Source: Paenibacillus alvei DSM 29 (GTDB taxonomy: Bacteria > Bacillota > Bacilli > Paenibacillales > Paenibacillaceae). Taken from it: a DNA stretch of 64,000 nucleotides. The position numbers were made by a program, and so were the translations under genes. The stretch spans positions 310,001 through 374,000 of the forward strand of contig NZ_AMBZ01000007.1 of the NCBI RefSeq assembly GCF_000293805.1. Reading direction: 5' to 3'. The notes beneath the pieces are model-generated. The model saw only the letters and a program-made list of their open reading frames with translations, was not told where the DNA came from and made no database searches. Of the stretch, positions 27,127-36,678 are shown piece by piece; within the stretch, counting starts at the first letter, position 1, and each line of letters opens with the position of its first letter.

Positions 27127-28269
27127 GTGATAAACGACATCTTTGTTATGAAATCGAAGGTTTATTCAGGCGAACAGTCACTGAAGAAACTGGCGGAAAT
27201 TCAAGGTAAGAAAGCCTGTATCGTTTCCGACCAGATGATGGAGAAGTTGGGTTATCTGGAGCAAGTGGTTGATCTGTTGCAAAGCGGTGGAATCTCTACT
27301 GCAGTGTTTACCGGTGTTAAGCCGGATCCCAACGTCAGTATTGTGGCCGAAGCGCTTCAAGTGTATTGGGAAAGCGGCGCTGATGTGTTACTGGCGCTGG
27401 GCGGTGGCTCGGTCATTGATACAGCAAAGGGCGTTCTGTACTTCGCCCGGCAATATGCACAGGAGAAAGGCGCGCCTTTTGTCAAACCATCATTTATTGC
27501 CATTCCTTCTACCAGCGGCACCGGATCGGAAGTAACCGACTTTTCGGTAATTACGGTAGACGGAGACAAAATCGTGATCGTGGATGATTTTATCGCACCA
27601 GACATCGCGATTCTCGATTCCACCCTTACCAAGCAATTGCCAAACAAAGTGGTGGTGGACACCGGAATGGATGTTCTGACTCATGCGCTGGAGGCTTATG
27701 TCTCTGCCAAAGCGACCGACTTTACCGATGCATTAGCCGAAAAGGCCGTCCAACTGGTATTTGCTCATCTGGAAACGCTTTACCACAATCCGGCAGATGC
27801 AGAGGCGCGGATTCGGGTGCAGCATGCATCCTGTATGGCGGGAATGGCGTTTACTAACGCCGGTCTTGGTATCATTCATAGTATGTCCCACGCCTTTGGC
27901 GGAACGTTTCACATTGCTCACGGACGGGTGAATTCCCTGCTTCTTGAGGCGGTAATGGAGTATAACGCCAACTTGGGCGGAAAAGCCATAGACAGGGTTT
28001 GCGAACGTTATGCTAGGCTCGCTTCGCTGCTGCACTTGCCGGCCCGAACCGCCCGTGAAGGAACCGTAAGTTTGATCCAGGCAATTGGAAAGCTGAAACG
28101 CTCCATCGGTATCGAAACCGGAATCCGCGAACTTGGCGTCGATCAGGATGCTTTTGAGGAGGCGTTGTCCCGTATGGCGCGAACCGCGATGGCAGACCGC
28201 TGTACGCCAACCAATCCTCGTCAGCCAACGGAGGAAGAGTTGGCGCACATTTACCGTAAAAGCTTTTAA
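27127..28269 (+). CDS. Iron-containing alcohol dehydrogenase of the microcompartment
   Basis: 380 residues, group III Fe-ADH. NAD-binding GGGSVIDTAKGVLYF is followed by PSTSGTGSEVTDFSVI and the metal ligands in TGMDVLTHALEAYVS and HSMSHAFGGTFHIAHGRVN. It would reduce part of the acetaldehyde to ethanol and regenerate NAD+ inside the shell (CutO/EutG role). The start is the GTG at 27127, overlapping the end of a very strong GGAGGTGA; an ATG at 27148 is the alternative. 34 bp after the shell gene. Confidence 0.87.
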   Translation: MINDIFVMKSKVYSGEQSLKKLAEIQGKKACIVSDQMMEKLGYLEQVVDLLQSGGISTAVFTGVKPDPNVSIVAEALQVYWESGADVLLALGGGSVIDTAKGVLYFARQYAQEKGAPFVKPSFIAIPSTSGTGSEVTDFSVITVDGDKIVIVDDFIAPDIAILDSTLTKQLPNKVVVDTGMDVLTHALEAYVSAKATDFTDALAEKAVQLVFAHLETLYHNPADAEARIRVQHASCMAGMAFTNAGLGIIHSMSHAFGGTFHIAHGRVNSLLLEAVMEYNANLGGKAIDRVCERYARLASLLHLPARTAREGTVSLIQAIGKLKRSIGIETGIRELGVDQDAFEEALSRMARTAMADRCTPTNPRQPTEEELAHIYRKSF

Positions 28270-28352
28270 TAGGTTGTTCAAATAGTCCGCTTTTGATCAC
28301 GAAGTAAATCATGAAGTGGACTCGGCATCGAATCTTGAATTCAGCCGGTCTA

Positions 28353-28488
28353 AGCAGATGCTTACGAAGTATGTTTCCTCCGGAAACATTTCAGGTGCTC
28401 ATGTACCCAAAACGTACACTCCGCTCCTCAGGCCCTAGCTTCATCCAACTGAAGCGTTTTGAAAAAACGCACATCGGAAGCATAAGCT
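28353..28488. repeat. Imperfect inverted repeat in the gap before cutC
   Basis: Arms 28353-28376 and 28465-28488 pair at 18 of 24 positions around an 88-nt loop. Each contains the ATGCTT-CGA core that also occurs in the tandem array at 39117-39284. The 293-bp gap 28270-28562 holds no gene. It may be a transcript-processing or stability element within the operon. Confidence 0.4.
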
Positions 28489-28562
28489 CCGGTGCTGAAA
28501 ACCGGCCTTTTTGAACACGCATTTTATATATATAAATCCTACAAGATTGCGAGGGAAATATA

Positions 28563-31118
28563 TTGGATATTCATGAGTTTTCAAGCAAATTTGCCGAAGC
28601 TACGAAAGCCATGGCTCCTCAAGAACGAGCAGCGATCATGAAGCTGTTCCAGGGAATTTCTAAGGGGCTATCAGATAAAGGAGCTCAACCGCTGACAGCA
28701 GACGGCTCGAGTCAGCATCGCAAGGAAGAATGCGCATACCCGGAGGGAATGACCGAGCGTTTGCGGGCTTTGAAAGAACATTATTTGACCGCTACGCCAA
28801 GCATTACAACCTATCGTGCCAGAGCCTTTACTCAGGTATACAAGGAAAATCCGGGTCTGCCAGCAATTATGCTGCGTGCCAAGGCTTTCCGCAAAGCGTG
28901 TGAAGAGGCTCCGCTGCTCATCCAGGACAACGAGTTGATTGTTGGTCATCCTTGCGGCGCGCCGCGCGCAGGCGCTTTCTCGCCTGACATTGCTTGGCGC
29001 TGGACCCGGGATGAGCTCGATACCATTCACAACCGTCCTCAGGATCCGTTCTACATCTCCGAGGAAGACAAGCGGATTATGCGCGAGGAGCTGTTCCCGT
29101 TCTGGGAAGGCAAATCGGTGGATGAAATTTGTGAACAGCAATATCGGGATGCTGGTCTGTGGGAATTTTCCGGCGAAGCATTCGTCAGCGATCTTTCCTA
29201 TCATCAGATCAACGGCGGCGGAGACTCCAACCCAGGCTACGATGTCATTCTTATGAAGAAAGGGATGCTGGATATCCAGCGGGAAGCCAAAGAGCACATT
29301 GCGAAGCTGTCCATGCAAAACCCGGAAGACATCGACAAAATCTATTACTATAAATCCGTGCTGGATACGACCGAAGGCGTGATGGCGTATGCCAAACGGA
29401 TGTCTGAATACGCATACCAACTGGCTGCTAAAGAAACAAATCCGAAGCGCAAGGCGGAGTTGCAAAAAATCGGTGAAGTCAACGCTCGCGTGCCGGCTCA
29501 CGCTCCGACTACATTCCATGAGGCCATGCAATCGGTCTGGACCGTAGAATCTTTGCTCGTAGTGGAAGAAAATCAGACAGGCATGTCTGTCGGCCGTGTG
29601 GACCAATATATGTATCCTTTCTATGAGGCGGACAGAAAAGCAGGCCGTTTGACAGAGTTTGAAGCATTTGAGATTGCAGGCTGTTTCCTAATCAAATGCT
29701 CGGAAATGATGTGGGTTTCCAGCGCGGGCGGCTCCAAGTTCTTTGCCGGCTACCAGCCGTTCGTCAATATGTGTGTCGGCGGACAAAAACGAGAGGGGGG
29801 CGATGCCACCAACGACTTGACTTACCTGCTCATGGATGCAGTACGTCATGTCGGCGTTTATCAGCCTTCACTTGCTTGCCGTATCCACAATAGTTCTCCT
29901 CAGAAATATTTGAAGAAGATTGTGGATGTCGTTCGTGCTGGTTTGGGCTTCCCAGCCTGCCATTTCGATGATTCCCACATCAAGATGATGCTGATGAAGG
30001 GCTGCAGTATCGAAGATGCTCGCGATTACTGTCTGATGGGCTGTGTGGAACCGCAAAAATCCGGGCGCTTGTATCAATGGACCTCCACCGGATACACCCA
30101 GTGGCCGATTGCCATTGAGTTTGTCCTTAACCGTGGCAAAATGCTCTGGCACGGAAGCAAGCCAGGATTGGACATGGGCGATCTGCGGAACTTCTCGACC
30201 TATGAGGAATTTGAAGCGGCGGTTAAGAAGCAGGTAGAATACATCACCGAGCTTTCCGCAGTGGGTACCGTGATTAGCCAGCGCGTTCACCGCGATTATG
30301 CGCCAAAGCCGCTTATGTCGATCATGTATGAAGGCACGATGGAGACTGGCCGCGACGTTTCCGCCGGCGGCGCCATGTATAACTGGGGACCTGGCTTGAT
30401 CTGGTCCGGTCTGGCAACTTACACCGATTCGATGGCTGCCATCAAGAAGCTGGTTTACGATGACAAAAAATATTCGCTCGAGCAAATCCGTGACGCGTTG
30501 CTGGCCGATTTCGAAGGTTATGAGCAGATTCACAAGGATTGTCTGGACGCGCCAAAATTCGGCAACGACGACGATTATGCCGATCGTATCGCCGCCGATA
30601 TCACCGGGTGGACTGAGAACTATCACCGCAAATTTAAAACGCTGTACTCCACCTTCAGTCACGGTACGCTTTCGATTTCGAATAATACGCCTTTCGGCGA
30701 GATGACCGGTGCTACCGCCAATGGGCGCAAAGCTTGGCTGCCGCTGTCCGACGGTATCAGCCCGACTCAGGGTCATGACAAGAAGGGCCCGACGGCTATT
30801 ATCAAATCAATTAGCAAAATAGATGTCGAAGCCATGAATATTGGTATGGTGCATAACTTCAAACTTTTACGCGGTTTGCTGGAAACACCTGAAGGAGAGA
30901 ACGGACTGATTAATCTGTTGCGGACGGCCTCCATTCTCGGAAACGGTCAAATGCAGTTCAGTTATGTGGATAATGAAACGCTGATTAAAGCGCAGCAAAA
31001 TCCTGATCAATACCGTGATTTGATTATTCGGGTCGCTGGCTATAGCGCATACTTTGTGGAATTGTGTAAAGAAGTGCAGGATGAGATCATCAGCAGAACG
31101 ATGATTGAGCATTTCTAA
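28563..31118 (+). CDS. cutC: Choline trimethylamine-lyase (glycyl radical enzyme)
   Basis: 851 residues. CutC cleaves choline to trimethylamine and acetaldehyde by glycyl-radical chemistry. Key residues are all present with a constant +5 offset from those I recall for Desulfovibrio alaskensis CutC: Tyr213 and Asp221 ([16 protein letters not shown]), thiyl Cys494 and base Glu496 ([16 protein letters not shown]), and radical Gly826 ([12 protein letters not shown]). The [11 protein letters not shown] and [14 protein letters not shown] segments separate it from glycerol and propanediol dehydratases. The N-terminal 45 residues ([20 protein letters not shown]) form the amphipathic targeting extension of shell-enclosed GREs. 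Start is TTG with GAGGG upstream. No frameshift. Confidence 0.93.
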   Translation: MDIHEFSSKFAEATKAMAPQERAAIMKLFQGISKGLSDKGAQPLTADGSSQHRKEECAYPEGMTERLRALKEHYLTATPSITTYRARAFTQVYKENPGLPAIMLRAKAFRKACEEAPLLIQDNELIVGHPCGAPRAGAFSPDIAWRWTRDELDTIHNRPQDPFYISEEDKRIMREELFPFWEGKSVDEICEQQYRDAGLWEFSGEAFVSDLSYHQINGGGDSNPGYDVILMKKGMLDIQREAKEHIAKLSMQNPEDIDKIYYYKSVLDTTEGVMAYAKRMSEYAYQLAAKETNPKRKAELQKIGEVNARVPAHAPTTFHEAMQSVWTVESLLVVEENQTGMSVGRVDQYMYPFYEADRKAGRLTEFEAFEIAGCFLIKCSEMMWVSSAGGSKFFAGYQPFVNMCVGGQKREGGDATNDLTYLLMDAVRHVGVYQPSLACRIHNSSPQKYLKKIVDVVRAGLGFPACHFDDSHIKMMLMKGCSIEDARDYCLMGCVEPQKSGRLYQWTSTGYTQWPIAIEFVLNRGKMLWHGSKPGLDMGDLRNFSTYEEFEAAVKKQVEYITELSAVGTVISQRVHRDYAPKPLMSIMYEGTMETGRDVSAGGAMYNWGPGLIWSGLATYTDSMAAIKKLVYDDKKYSLEQIRDALLADFEGYEQIHKDCLDAPKFGNDDDYADRIAADITGWTENYHRKFKTLYSTFSHGTLSISNNTPFGEMTGATANGRKAWLPLSDGISPTQGHDKKGPTAIIKSISKIDVEAMNIGMVHNFKLLRGLLETPEGENGLINLLRTASILGNGQMQFSYVDNETLIKAQQNPDQYRDLIIRVAGYSAYFVELCKEVQDEIISRTMIEHF

Positions 31119-31205
31119 AAATAGCCCCGTGCTCTTCTCCGGTGCTGTACGCCGGGGAAGAGACATTCTGGCAATTAGATATGCGGAAAGGGAGGAGCCA
31201 CAGCT

Positions 31206-32168
31206 ATGGATTCAGGTATGCCGGAAAGGCAGGCACGTATTTTCAACATTCAAAAATACTCCATATATGACGGCCCCGGTATCCGAACGCTTGTTTTCTT
31301 CAAGGGATGTCCCCTGCGCTGTCAGTGGTGTGCGAACCCAGAGGGTCTGGAAAAGAAATATCAGGTAATGTACCAACGGGATTTGTGCAACGATTGCGGC
31401 GCATGTGTTGCGGCGTGTCCCCGAGGAATTCACCGTCTGGACACTTCCGGGTCGCAGGAGCCTTCCAAGCTGCAGCATGTGGTGGACCGGAAGATCGAGT
31501 GCATGGGTTGTCGGGAATGTGAGAAGGTTTGTCCCGCACGGGCGCTCTCTATCGTCGGGAAGAATATGACGGTATCGGAAATTGTGGAAATTGTAGAGCA
31601 GGATATGCTGTTCTACACGACATCCGGGGGTGGCGTCACGTTGGGCGGCGGCGAAGTATGTGCGCAGTCCGAGTTTGCGGTCAATTTACTCAAGGAATGC
31701 AAGCGCTCCGGAATCCATACGGCCATTGAAACCTCTGGGCATACCAAACCGGAAGCGATTTTGGCCATGGCCGAATTTACCGATTTGATCTTATACGATC
31801 TGAAACATATGGATTCGGATCGCCATTATCAACTGACGGGTGTACGCAACGAGCGCATTCTCGAAAATTTGCGGGAACTGATCACCCGCAAACATAACGT
31901 GGAGGTGCGGATGCCGCTAATGAAGGGGCTCAATGATGATGAGGACACCATCCGCGAAACGGTAGAGTTTCTGCTTCCCTATAAGGAATACCGTAATTTT
32001 AAAGGCATCGATTTGCTCCCTTATCACAAGCTGGGGATTAACAAATACAGGCAATTGGATATGGCTTACACCGTTGAACGCGATCTAAGCCTTAATGAAG
32101 CCGATCTGGAGCGTATTGAACGTCAAATCAGCCAATACCATTTCCCAGTCCGGGTAATCAAACATTAA
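31206..32168 (+). CDS. cutD: CutC-activating radical SAM enzyme
   Basis: 320 residues, glycyl radical enzyme activase. The radical SAM CxxxCxxC motif is [15 protein letters not shown] near residue 37. It is followed by the two-cluster ferredoxin insert typical of this group ([12 protein letters not shown] and [12 protein letters not shown]), then [10 protein letters not shown] and [11 protein letters not shown]. It makes the Gly826 radical of CutC from SAM under anoxic conditions. AGGGAGGAG precedes the ATG. It lies 87 bp after cutC. Confidence 0.92.
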   Translation: MDSGMPERQARIFNIQKYSIYDGPGIRTLVFFKGCPLRCQWCANPEGLEKKYQVMYQRDLCNDCGACVAACPRGIHRLDTSGSQEPSKLQHVVDRKIECMGCRECEKVCPARALSIVGKNMTVSEIVEIVEQDMLFYTTSGGGVTLGGGEVCAQSEFAVNLLKECKRSGIHTAIETSGHTKPEAILAMAEFTDLILYDLKHMDSDRHYQLTGVRNERILENLRELITRKHNVEVRMPLMKGLNDDEDTIRETVEFLLPYKEYRNFKGIDLLPYHKLGINKYRQLDMAYTVERDLSLNEADLERIERQISQYHFPVRVIKH

Positions 32169-32170
32169 GA

Positions 32171-32220
32171 GCATGCTTACGAAGCCAGTTTTGTTTAGTA
32201 AAGCTAGCGCTTTACAAACT
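32171..32220 (+). repeat. Single copy of the operon's intergenic repeat
   Basis: GCATGCTTACGAAGCCAGTT followed by TTGTTTAGTAAAGCTAGCGC matches the unit of the tandem array at 39117-39284: the same ATGCTT-CGAAG start, AGTTTTGTT, then AGCTAGCGCTT and a CAAACT end. Left AAGTTTTG-like and right CAAAACT-like ends can pair. Confidence 0.55.
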
Positions 32221-32244
32221 CGCAAATCTTTAAGGAGGACGTTT

Positions 32245-32598
32245 ATGGAGCAGCCTGCTGGACCTGATCTCGGGCGGATTATTCAGGAGTCGGTGCCGGG
32301 CAAACAAGTGACGCTGGCCCATATCATTGCTTCACCCGTGCCTGACATGTATGAAAGACTCGGCATCGATGAAGCGGGGGCAATTGGCATATTAACACTG
32401 TCGCCCAGCGAAACCTCCATTATTGCCGCCGATATCGCCACCAAGGTGGCAGATGTGAAAATCGGCTTTCTGGATCGCTTTACTGGTTCGGTGCTTCTCA
32501 CCGGAGATATAGCCAGTGTGGAAACCGCGTTACGGACCATCATTGAGACGTTGAGCGGTAGTCTGGGTTTTGCGACGGCGGAAATTACACGGACATGA
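32245..32598 (+). CDS. Microcompartment shell protein, PduU/EutS-like BMC-H
   Basis: 117 residues, circularly permuted BMC domain like PduU/EutS: an N-terminal strand ([20 protein letters not shown]) precedes the core ([40 protein letters not shown]). PduU-type hexamers have a beta-barrel cap over the pore. The start is the ATG at 32245 with TAAGGAGG 6 nt upstream; 24 upstream in-frame codons lie in the repeat element and are not coding. It overlaps the next gene by ATGA. Confidence 0.82.
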   Translation: MEQPAGPDLGRIIQESVPGKQVTLAHIIASPVPDMYERLGIDEAGAIGILTLSPSETSIIAADIATKVADVKIGFLDRFTGSVLLTGDIASVETALRTIIETLSGSLGFATAEITRT

Positions 32599-33026
32599 AA
32601 AAACGCATTATGCTGATCGGCCCTACAGACTGCGGAAAAACGACGCTGGCCCATGCGCTTGATGGTACGAATCGCCCGTTGCGGAGGACGCAGGATATTA
32701 TCTATGGGCCGAAGACGATCGATACACCGGGCGCATATGTCGAGAATACCTGGATGTACAGCCATTTGATTGCAACGGCGCAGAACGCAAGCCATATTTT
32801 GATATTGGTGGATCAGTCCCGGCATCTGGAAGTCTACTCGCCCGGCTTTGCGTCTTCTTTCACAAAGCCCGTTGTCGGGGTAATAACGCAAGCCGATCTT
32901 GCGCTGGAAAATGAGAACGATTGTGTACAAGTTTTGAAACGTGCCGGGATAACCGAACCCTTTTTCCGCATTAGTCTTCCCGTGGGAAGGGGAATCGGGG
33001 AATTGAAACGTTATTTGTTCGGGTAA
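32595..33026 (+). CDS. eutP: EutP/PduV-like small GTPase
   Basis: 143 residues with a P-loop ([11 protein letters not shown], residues 8-18), a switch-like [11 protein letters not shown] (DTPG) and VGVITQADL (the TKxD equivalent). The family is tied to Eut/Pdu compartments; EutP was reported to bind GTP and PduV to associate with shells. A 4-nt ATGA overlap with the shell gene before it shows translational coupling. Confidence 0.8.
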   Translation: MKKRIMLIGPTDCGKTTLAHALDGTNRPLRRTQDIIYGPKTIDTPGAYVENTWMYSHLIATAQNASHILILVDQSRHLEVYSPGFASSFTKPVVGVITQADLALENENDCVQVLKRAGITEPFFRISLPVGRGIGELKRYLFG

Positions 33027-33045
33027 TATGAGTGGAGTTGAGACC

Positions 33046-33750
33046 ATGAAATTTATTACCGAAATGGAATTGCGCAATGTGTACAGGATAGGGCCTTTTA
33101 CATCATACATGGTGGAGCATGGAAGCCGATTAACGCCAGAGGCGCGCCAGTTCTTGACAGATCGCCAGATCGCCGTGTCCTATGGTACGCAAGAGAAAAA
33201 CCAGGAACAAAAGCAAGAGCCAGTCCCTAATCCGGAGCAACAAGCGGAAGAGCCGGATTGGCGGCGTGGGAAGCTGCGCTGTCAGATGCAGTCCGTCTCA
33301 GCCCTGTTCTTGTTAACTGGGCAGGAGCTGCTGGAGCGGGATGTGCTTCTGGCACAGAAGGTACTAGAGCTGTCAAAGCTTTTTTCAGCCCTCCAGAAAG
33401 GGGAAGGGGGCGGCACATCTGCTGCCGATTTATCTTTCCATGGTTGTACCGGCATTACTTGCGATGTTCTTTTTGAGGATGCGGGAGATTGCTTTGAGGT
33501 GACCGAGTTTCACATTCAATTGGAAAAGGGCAAAGAAATTGCTTTGCTGCACCATCTGCGCAGCGCTTTGCGGGAGCTTGGGTTTGCGGTGTTGGAAGCC
33601 GCAGCAGGCAGTCCCCAAGAAAAGCCGGAGAAACCTGTTATTCCTGGAATCAACTATATGATTAACGCATTAAGCTCGCTTATTTGCAGAACTACAGGAG
33701 GTAGAACATGCCAGAAACAAAACCCTTCGCATACTGCGATCAACTGGTAA
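33046..33750 (+). CDS. EutT-like protein in a B12-independent locus
   Basis: 234 residues. The first 45 (FITEMELRNVYRIGPFTSYM, then GSRLTPEARQFLTDRQI) match the N-terminal part of ethanolamine-utilisation cobalamin adenosyltransferase EutT. The C-terminal part (ALFLLTGQELLERDVLLAQK, LLHHLRSALRELGFAVLEA) is helical, but I do not see the EutT HX11CCXXC metal motif: only isolated Cys residues occur. Start is the ATG at 33046 (GGAG 8 nt upstream) rather than 33028. Its end overlaps the next gene by 43 nt, longer than usual, so the C-terminus may be altered by a frameshift near 33680. CutC needs no cobalamin, so the role may be structural. Confidence 0.55.
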   Translation: MKFITEMELRNVYRIGPFTSYMVEHGSRLTPEARQFLTDRQIAVSYGTQEKNQEQKQEPVPNPEQQAEEPDWRRGKLRCQMQSVSALFLLTGQELLERDVLLAQKVLELSKLFSALQKGEGGGTSAADLSFHGCTGITCDVLFEDAGDCFEVTEFHIQLEKGKEIALLHHLRSALRELGFAVLEAAAGSPQEKPEKPVIPGINYMINALSSLICRTTGGRTCQKQNPSHTAINW

Positions 33751-34547
33751 AACAATTTGAAGCGGTCATCCAGAAACCGATTGCAGGGCGGTCTTCGTTC
33801 TACTATACCGGTGTGGATCTGGGAACGGCCTGTGTGGTGCTTACGGTGTTGGATGAGACCCGGAAACCGGTGGCAGGAGCTTACCGCTACGCCGATGTCG
33901 TCCGCGACGGAATGGTAGTGGACTACTTAGGAGCAATTCAGATCGTGAGGGAGCTTAAAGCGCAGTTGGAGCAGCAATTGGATGCAGAACTTGAATATGC
34001 GGCTTCGGCGATTCCTCCGGGAACCGATTTACTGGATGCTGGCGCCATCAAGCATGTGATCCAGGGTGCGGGATTTGAAGTTACGGCTTTATTGGACGAA
34101 CCTACGGCGGCTAATGCCGTGCTGCAAATATCCGACGGAGCCATTGTAGACATTGGAGGCGGAACAACAGGCATTTCGATTCTGAAAAATGGAAAGGTTG
34201 TCTATGTCGCCGACGAAGCAACGGGAGGCACTCACTTTTCTTTGGTGATTGCCGGGGCATACCAGATGAGTTTTTCTGAAGCGGACTGTTTCAAGCGCGA
34301 CCCTGCCCATCACCAAGAATTGCTGCCGCTGCTCCGGCCGGTCATTGATAAGGTTGCTTCCATCATCAACCGCCATGTTGTGGGCCATGAGGTCAAGGAA
34401 TTGTACTTGGTCGGCGGCACCTGCTGCTTGTCCGATATGGAGACAATCATTGAGCAGAAGACCGGCATTGCTACCTATAAGCCTAGCAACCCTCTGTTTG
34501 TCACGCCGCTGGGCATTGCTCTGAATTGTACGCAGGAGGCGATGTGA
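33708..34547 (+). CDS. eutJ: EutJ-like Hsp70-fold protein
   Basis: 279 residues, actin/Hsp70-like ATPase fold. It has phosphate-1 YTGVDLGTACVVLTV, AIPPGTDLL, the phosphate-2 VDIGGGTTGISILKNGK, LLDEPTAANAVLQI and LVGGTCCL. EutJ is thought to help folding or loading of compartment enzymes, but its role is unproven. AGGAGG precedes the ATG at 33708. Confidence 0.82.
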   Translation: MPETKPFAYCDQLVKQFEAVIQKPIAGRSSFYYTGVDLGTACVVLTVLDETRKPVAGAYRYADVVRDGMVVDYLGAIQIVRELKAQLEQQLDAELEYAASAIPPGTDLLDAGAIKHVIQGAGFEVTALLDEPTAANAVLQISDGAIVDIGGGTTGISILKNGKVVYVADEATGGTHFSLVIAGAYQMSFSEADCFKRDPAHHQELLPLLRPVIDKVASIINRHVVGHEVKELYLVGGTCCLSDMETIIEQKTGIATYKPSNPLFVTPLGIALNCTQEAM

Positions 34548-34868
34548 GTGGAATTTCGGATTATCAAATCTCCTTCCAAGGGGACGCTTGACATTTTGCT
34601 TCGTCGCAGAGGAGCGCCCAGTAGTCGGGAAGTTCCCCAATGTGACGCGATAGGATTGGTGCAGGGAAGGCTGATTGATATGGTCTGGGCCGCTGATGTA
34701 GCTGAAAAAGTGGTGGGCGTAACCGTGGAGGATATTCGCGGCAGTTGCCCGCAAAACATGATTCTTCTCGCTATTTTTGGGGACACAGCTTCCGTGGAGG
34801 ACGCCATCGCCGAGATTAAGCAGAGGAGCGGAAAAGCGGGGAGGAAGGAATGCAATGATTGCGGCTGA
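34548..34868 (+). CDS. GrpU-type Fe-S shell protein
   Basis: 106 residues, a diverged BMC-domain protein. It has the G-x-C-P-Q pore motif (IRGSCPQNMILLAIFGD) known from GrpU proteins of glycyl-radical compartments, where the six Cys residues around the hexamer pore bind an iron-sulfur cluster. DAIGLVQGRLIDMVWAAD is the BMC core. The extra C-terminal tail ends CNDCG, a second possible metal site. It starts at a GTG with AGGAGG 8 nt upstream and overlaps the next gene by 14 nt. Confidence 0.78.
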   Translation: MEFRIIKSPSKGTLDILLRRRGAPSSREVPQCDAIGLVQGRLIDMVWAADVAEKVVGVTVEDIRGSCPQNMILLAIFGDTASVEDAIAEIKQRSGKAGRKECNDCG

Positions 34869-35118
34869 ATTGATTCACAATATCTGGTCTACCCGTAAAG
34901 CCGATTCCCTTGTAGGAATGAAACTGATGCTGGCCGAGGTGATTGGTGGAAGTGACGACGGGGGCCGTTTGATTGTAGTCGATACGATCGGCGCTGGCAT
35001 AGGTGATCGGGTGATTGTCTGCACCGGCTCTTCGGCCCGCAAGATGCTGCATACAGACGATGTTCCAGTGGATGCCGTCGTCGTCGGCATCATCGACGCG
35101 GACTGCGTGTTCGAATAA
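34855..35118 (+). CDS. Microcompartment vertex protein, BMC-P (EutN/CcmL)
   Basis: 87 residues with the EutN/CcmL pattern: IHNIWSTRKADSLVGMKLM, VVDTIGAGIGDRVIVCTGSS, ARKM, and the end AVVVGIIDADCVFE. Pentamers cap the vertices of the shell. It is the only BMC-P gene in the operon. The ATG at 34855 is preceded by GGGGAGGAAGGA. Confidence 0.88.
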   Translation: MIAAELIHNIWSTRKADSLVGMKLMLAEVIGGSDDGGRLIVVDTIGAGIGDRVIVCTGSSARKMLHTDDVPVDAVVVGIIDADCVFE

Positions 35119-35161
35119 ATATTCGAACAGTAATCGAATGCAGCGAGAGGGGGCGAGAACT

Positions 35162-35818
35162 GTGAAAAAACTAATATGTGCTGCGGATGTAGAAGGATGG
35201 GCGGCTTCCGGACAGAAGCAATGCTGCATTGACCGTAACACGATTGTGACACCGGCGGCCCGTGATAGGGCAATAGAGCTGGGGTTAGAGTTTACCAATG
35301 AGCCTTGTGGGACTAAGAGCTCCGAAGCCGCAGGCTGCAAGACTCAAGATGATCTCGACATGAATGCTATTTTTAAAATTTTCAAGATGTTATCGGAAAA
35401 AGGACTGGTTGAAAAGCTGTTGGGAACGACTATCGAGCCACCTTATCAAGCGGAGACGGATCCGACTGGCTTGAAACTTGTGCGGGGCCGGACGGTAAAA
35501 ATGGAAGCTTACGAAACGGGAACAGCTAGCGCCAAGGTATATCGTCAAGAGGTAATCGGGAAGCCGGATAGTTCCATGAGCGCAGGGTTTCTGACTGTCG
35601 ACCGCGGTAGCTTCGAGCAGGAGACAGCCGACGCAGAAACTTATATCGTGTTGGAAGGCACGCTCGATGTCACTTTGAACGAGAGAACCTTCACCGCCCA
35701 TGAGGGGGATGTACTCTTCATCCCCAAAGGGGTGAAAGCGACCAAGGGATCGTCGAACTGCGCGAGGATGTTTTATATGACTTACCCGGCGGGCGAACCT
35801 GATCGGAAGCTGCAGTAA
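35162..35818 (+). CDS. eutQ: EutQ-like protein with C-terminal cupin
   Basis: 218 residues. The N-terminal part (KKLICAADVEGWAASGQKQC, IVTPAARDRAIELGLEF) matches the EutQ/shell-assembly lead. The C-terminal cupin has AETYIVLEGTLDVTLNERTF, HEGDVLFIPKG. In Eut systems EutQ is an acetate-kinase-like or assembly factor; in this operon it may supply the missing acetate kinase step, which is inference. It starts at a GTG (AGAGGGGGCG upstream). Confidence 0.78.
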   Translation: MKKLICAADVEGWAASGQKQCCIDRNTIVTPAARDRAIELGLEFTNEPCGTKSSEAAGCKTQDDLDMNAIFKIFKMLSEKGLVEKLLGTTIEPPYQAETDPTGLKLVRGRTVKMEAYETGTASAKVYRQEVIGKPDSSMSAGFLTVDRGSFEQETADAETYIVLEGTLDVTLNERTFTAHEGDVLFIPKGVKATKGSSNCARMFYMTYPAGEPDRKLQ

Positions 35819-35832
35819 CAGGAGGTGATAGC

Positions 35833-36651
35833 ATGCAGGCGCTTGGATTAATTGAAACGCGGGGACTTCTTCCAGCGATTGAATGTCTGGACATCATGCT
35901 CAAATCAGCTCAGGTCGAACTGATAGAAAAGTGCAATGTGGGCGGCGGGCTAGTGACCATCGCGGTAACCGGCGATGTTGGCGCTGTTCAAGCATCCGTG
36001 GAGGCGGGTGCCTCCGCGGCGCAACAATTGGGCAGTGATGTGCTTATCAGCCGACATGTTATTCCAAGACCCCACAACGACATAGCGAGCATCATCGGCC
36101 GGCGCAGCGTTTCGAATTTCACCAAGGAGAAGGACGAGCTGGCGCTGCCAGTACAGCATACTCAGGCGGCGGAACAGTTTCCAAAGCAGCTGCCTGAGCA
36201 AACGCCAGAGCAGACCTCGAAACGTTACACAGCGTCTGATGTTCAACTGGGCGATGCGCCCAATATTCCACTGGACATGGCTCCTAAAGTTCCACTGGAA
36301 GCAGCACCCGAAGTCTCATTCAATATCGGTGGTGATGAAGACTTCCCTGTACTAACAGCCGATCACGCTCAGGCTCTTGCGTCTAAAGACGTCAGTCCAG
36401 AACCAGACAATCAAGATGCGGCAGATGGAGATCCGGCAGTGCTAGACAGTCCACTCAAACACCAAATTGATGTGCTGGTAAAGGAATCAGGGCTTGACAA
36501 AGCAATGGAACTGCTGGAAACAATGACTGCTGTTAGGCTGCGCGGACTGGCCAGAGAGTGCAGCCCCGCATATGGGATGAGCATGACGACAATTTCGAAG
36601 GCAAACAAGGTCAAACTGCTCAAGCGGTTCCGCCATTATTATCAGCAGTAA
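35833..36651 (+). CDS. BMC-H shell protein with long C-terminal extension
   Basis: 272 residues. Residues 1-90 are a canonical BMC domain (QALGLIETRGLLPAIECLDI, KCNVGGGLVTIAVTGDVGAV, RHVIPRPHNDIASII). Residues 100-205 are a low-complexity Pro/Glu/Gln/Asp linker with a repeat-like PKVPLEAAPEVS. The last 65 residues are a compact basic helical domain (LRGLARECSPAYGMSMTTIS, KANKVKLLKRFRHYYQQ) that looks like a SAP/HeH-type fold. EutK and PduK also carry C-terminal domains, but this one is different. It could bind nucleic acid, cargo or another shell protein. GGAGGTGA precedes the ATG. Confidence 0.8.
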   Translation: MQALGLIETRGLLPAIECLDIMLKSAQVELIEKCNVGGGLVTIAVTGDVGAVQASVEAGASAAQQLGSDVLISRHVIPRPHNDIASIIGRRSVSNFTKEKDELALPVQHTQAAEQFPKQLPEQTPEQTSKRYTASDVQLGDAPNIPLDMAPKVPLEAAPEVSFNIGGDEDFPVLTADHAQALASKDVSPEPDNQDAADGDPAVLDSPLKHQIDVLVKESGLDKAMELLETMTAVRLRGLARECSPAYGMSMTTISKANKVKLLKRFRHYYQQ

Positions 36652-36678
36652 ACAGTAAGCGAGAGGAGGATGTTTCAC

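Noticed and set aside
28671-30776. Long reverse-strand frames inside cutC (about 300 codons each)
   Set aside because: Antisense shadows of a strongly conserved gene with no protein family pattern and no ribosome sites.
28563-31118. Glycerol or propanediol dehydratase as identity of the glycyl radical enzyme
   Set aside because: The residues around the active Cys ([15 protein letters not shown]), Tyr213/Asp221 and the C-terminal ending fit CutC, and choline-type genes flank it.
32283-33110. 275-codon reverse-strand frame across shell and GTPase genes
   Set aside because: It covers two well supported genes and an ATGA junction; no motif is seen.
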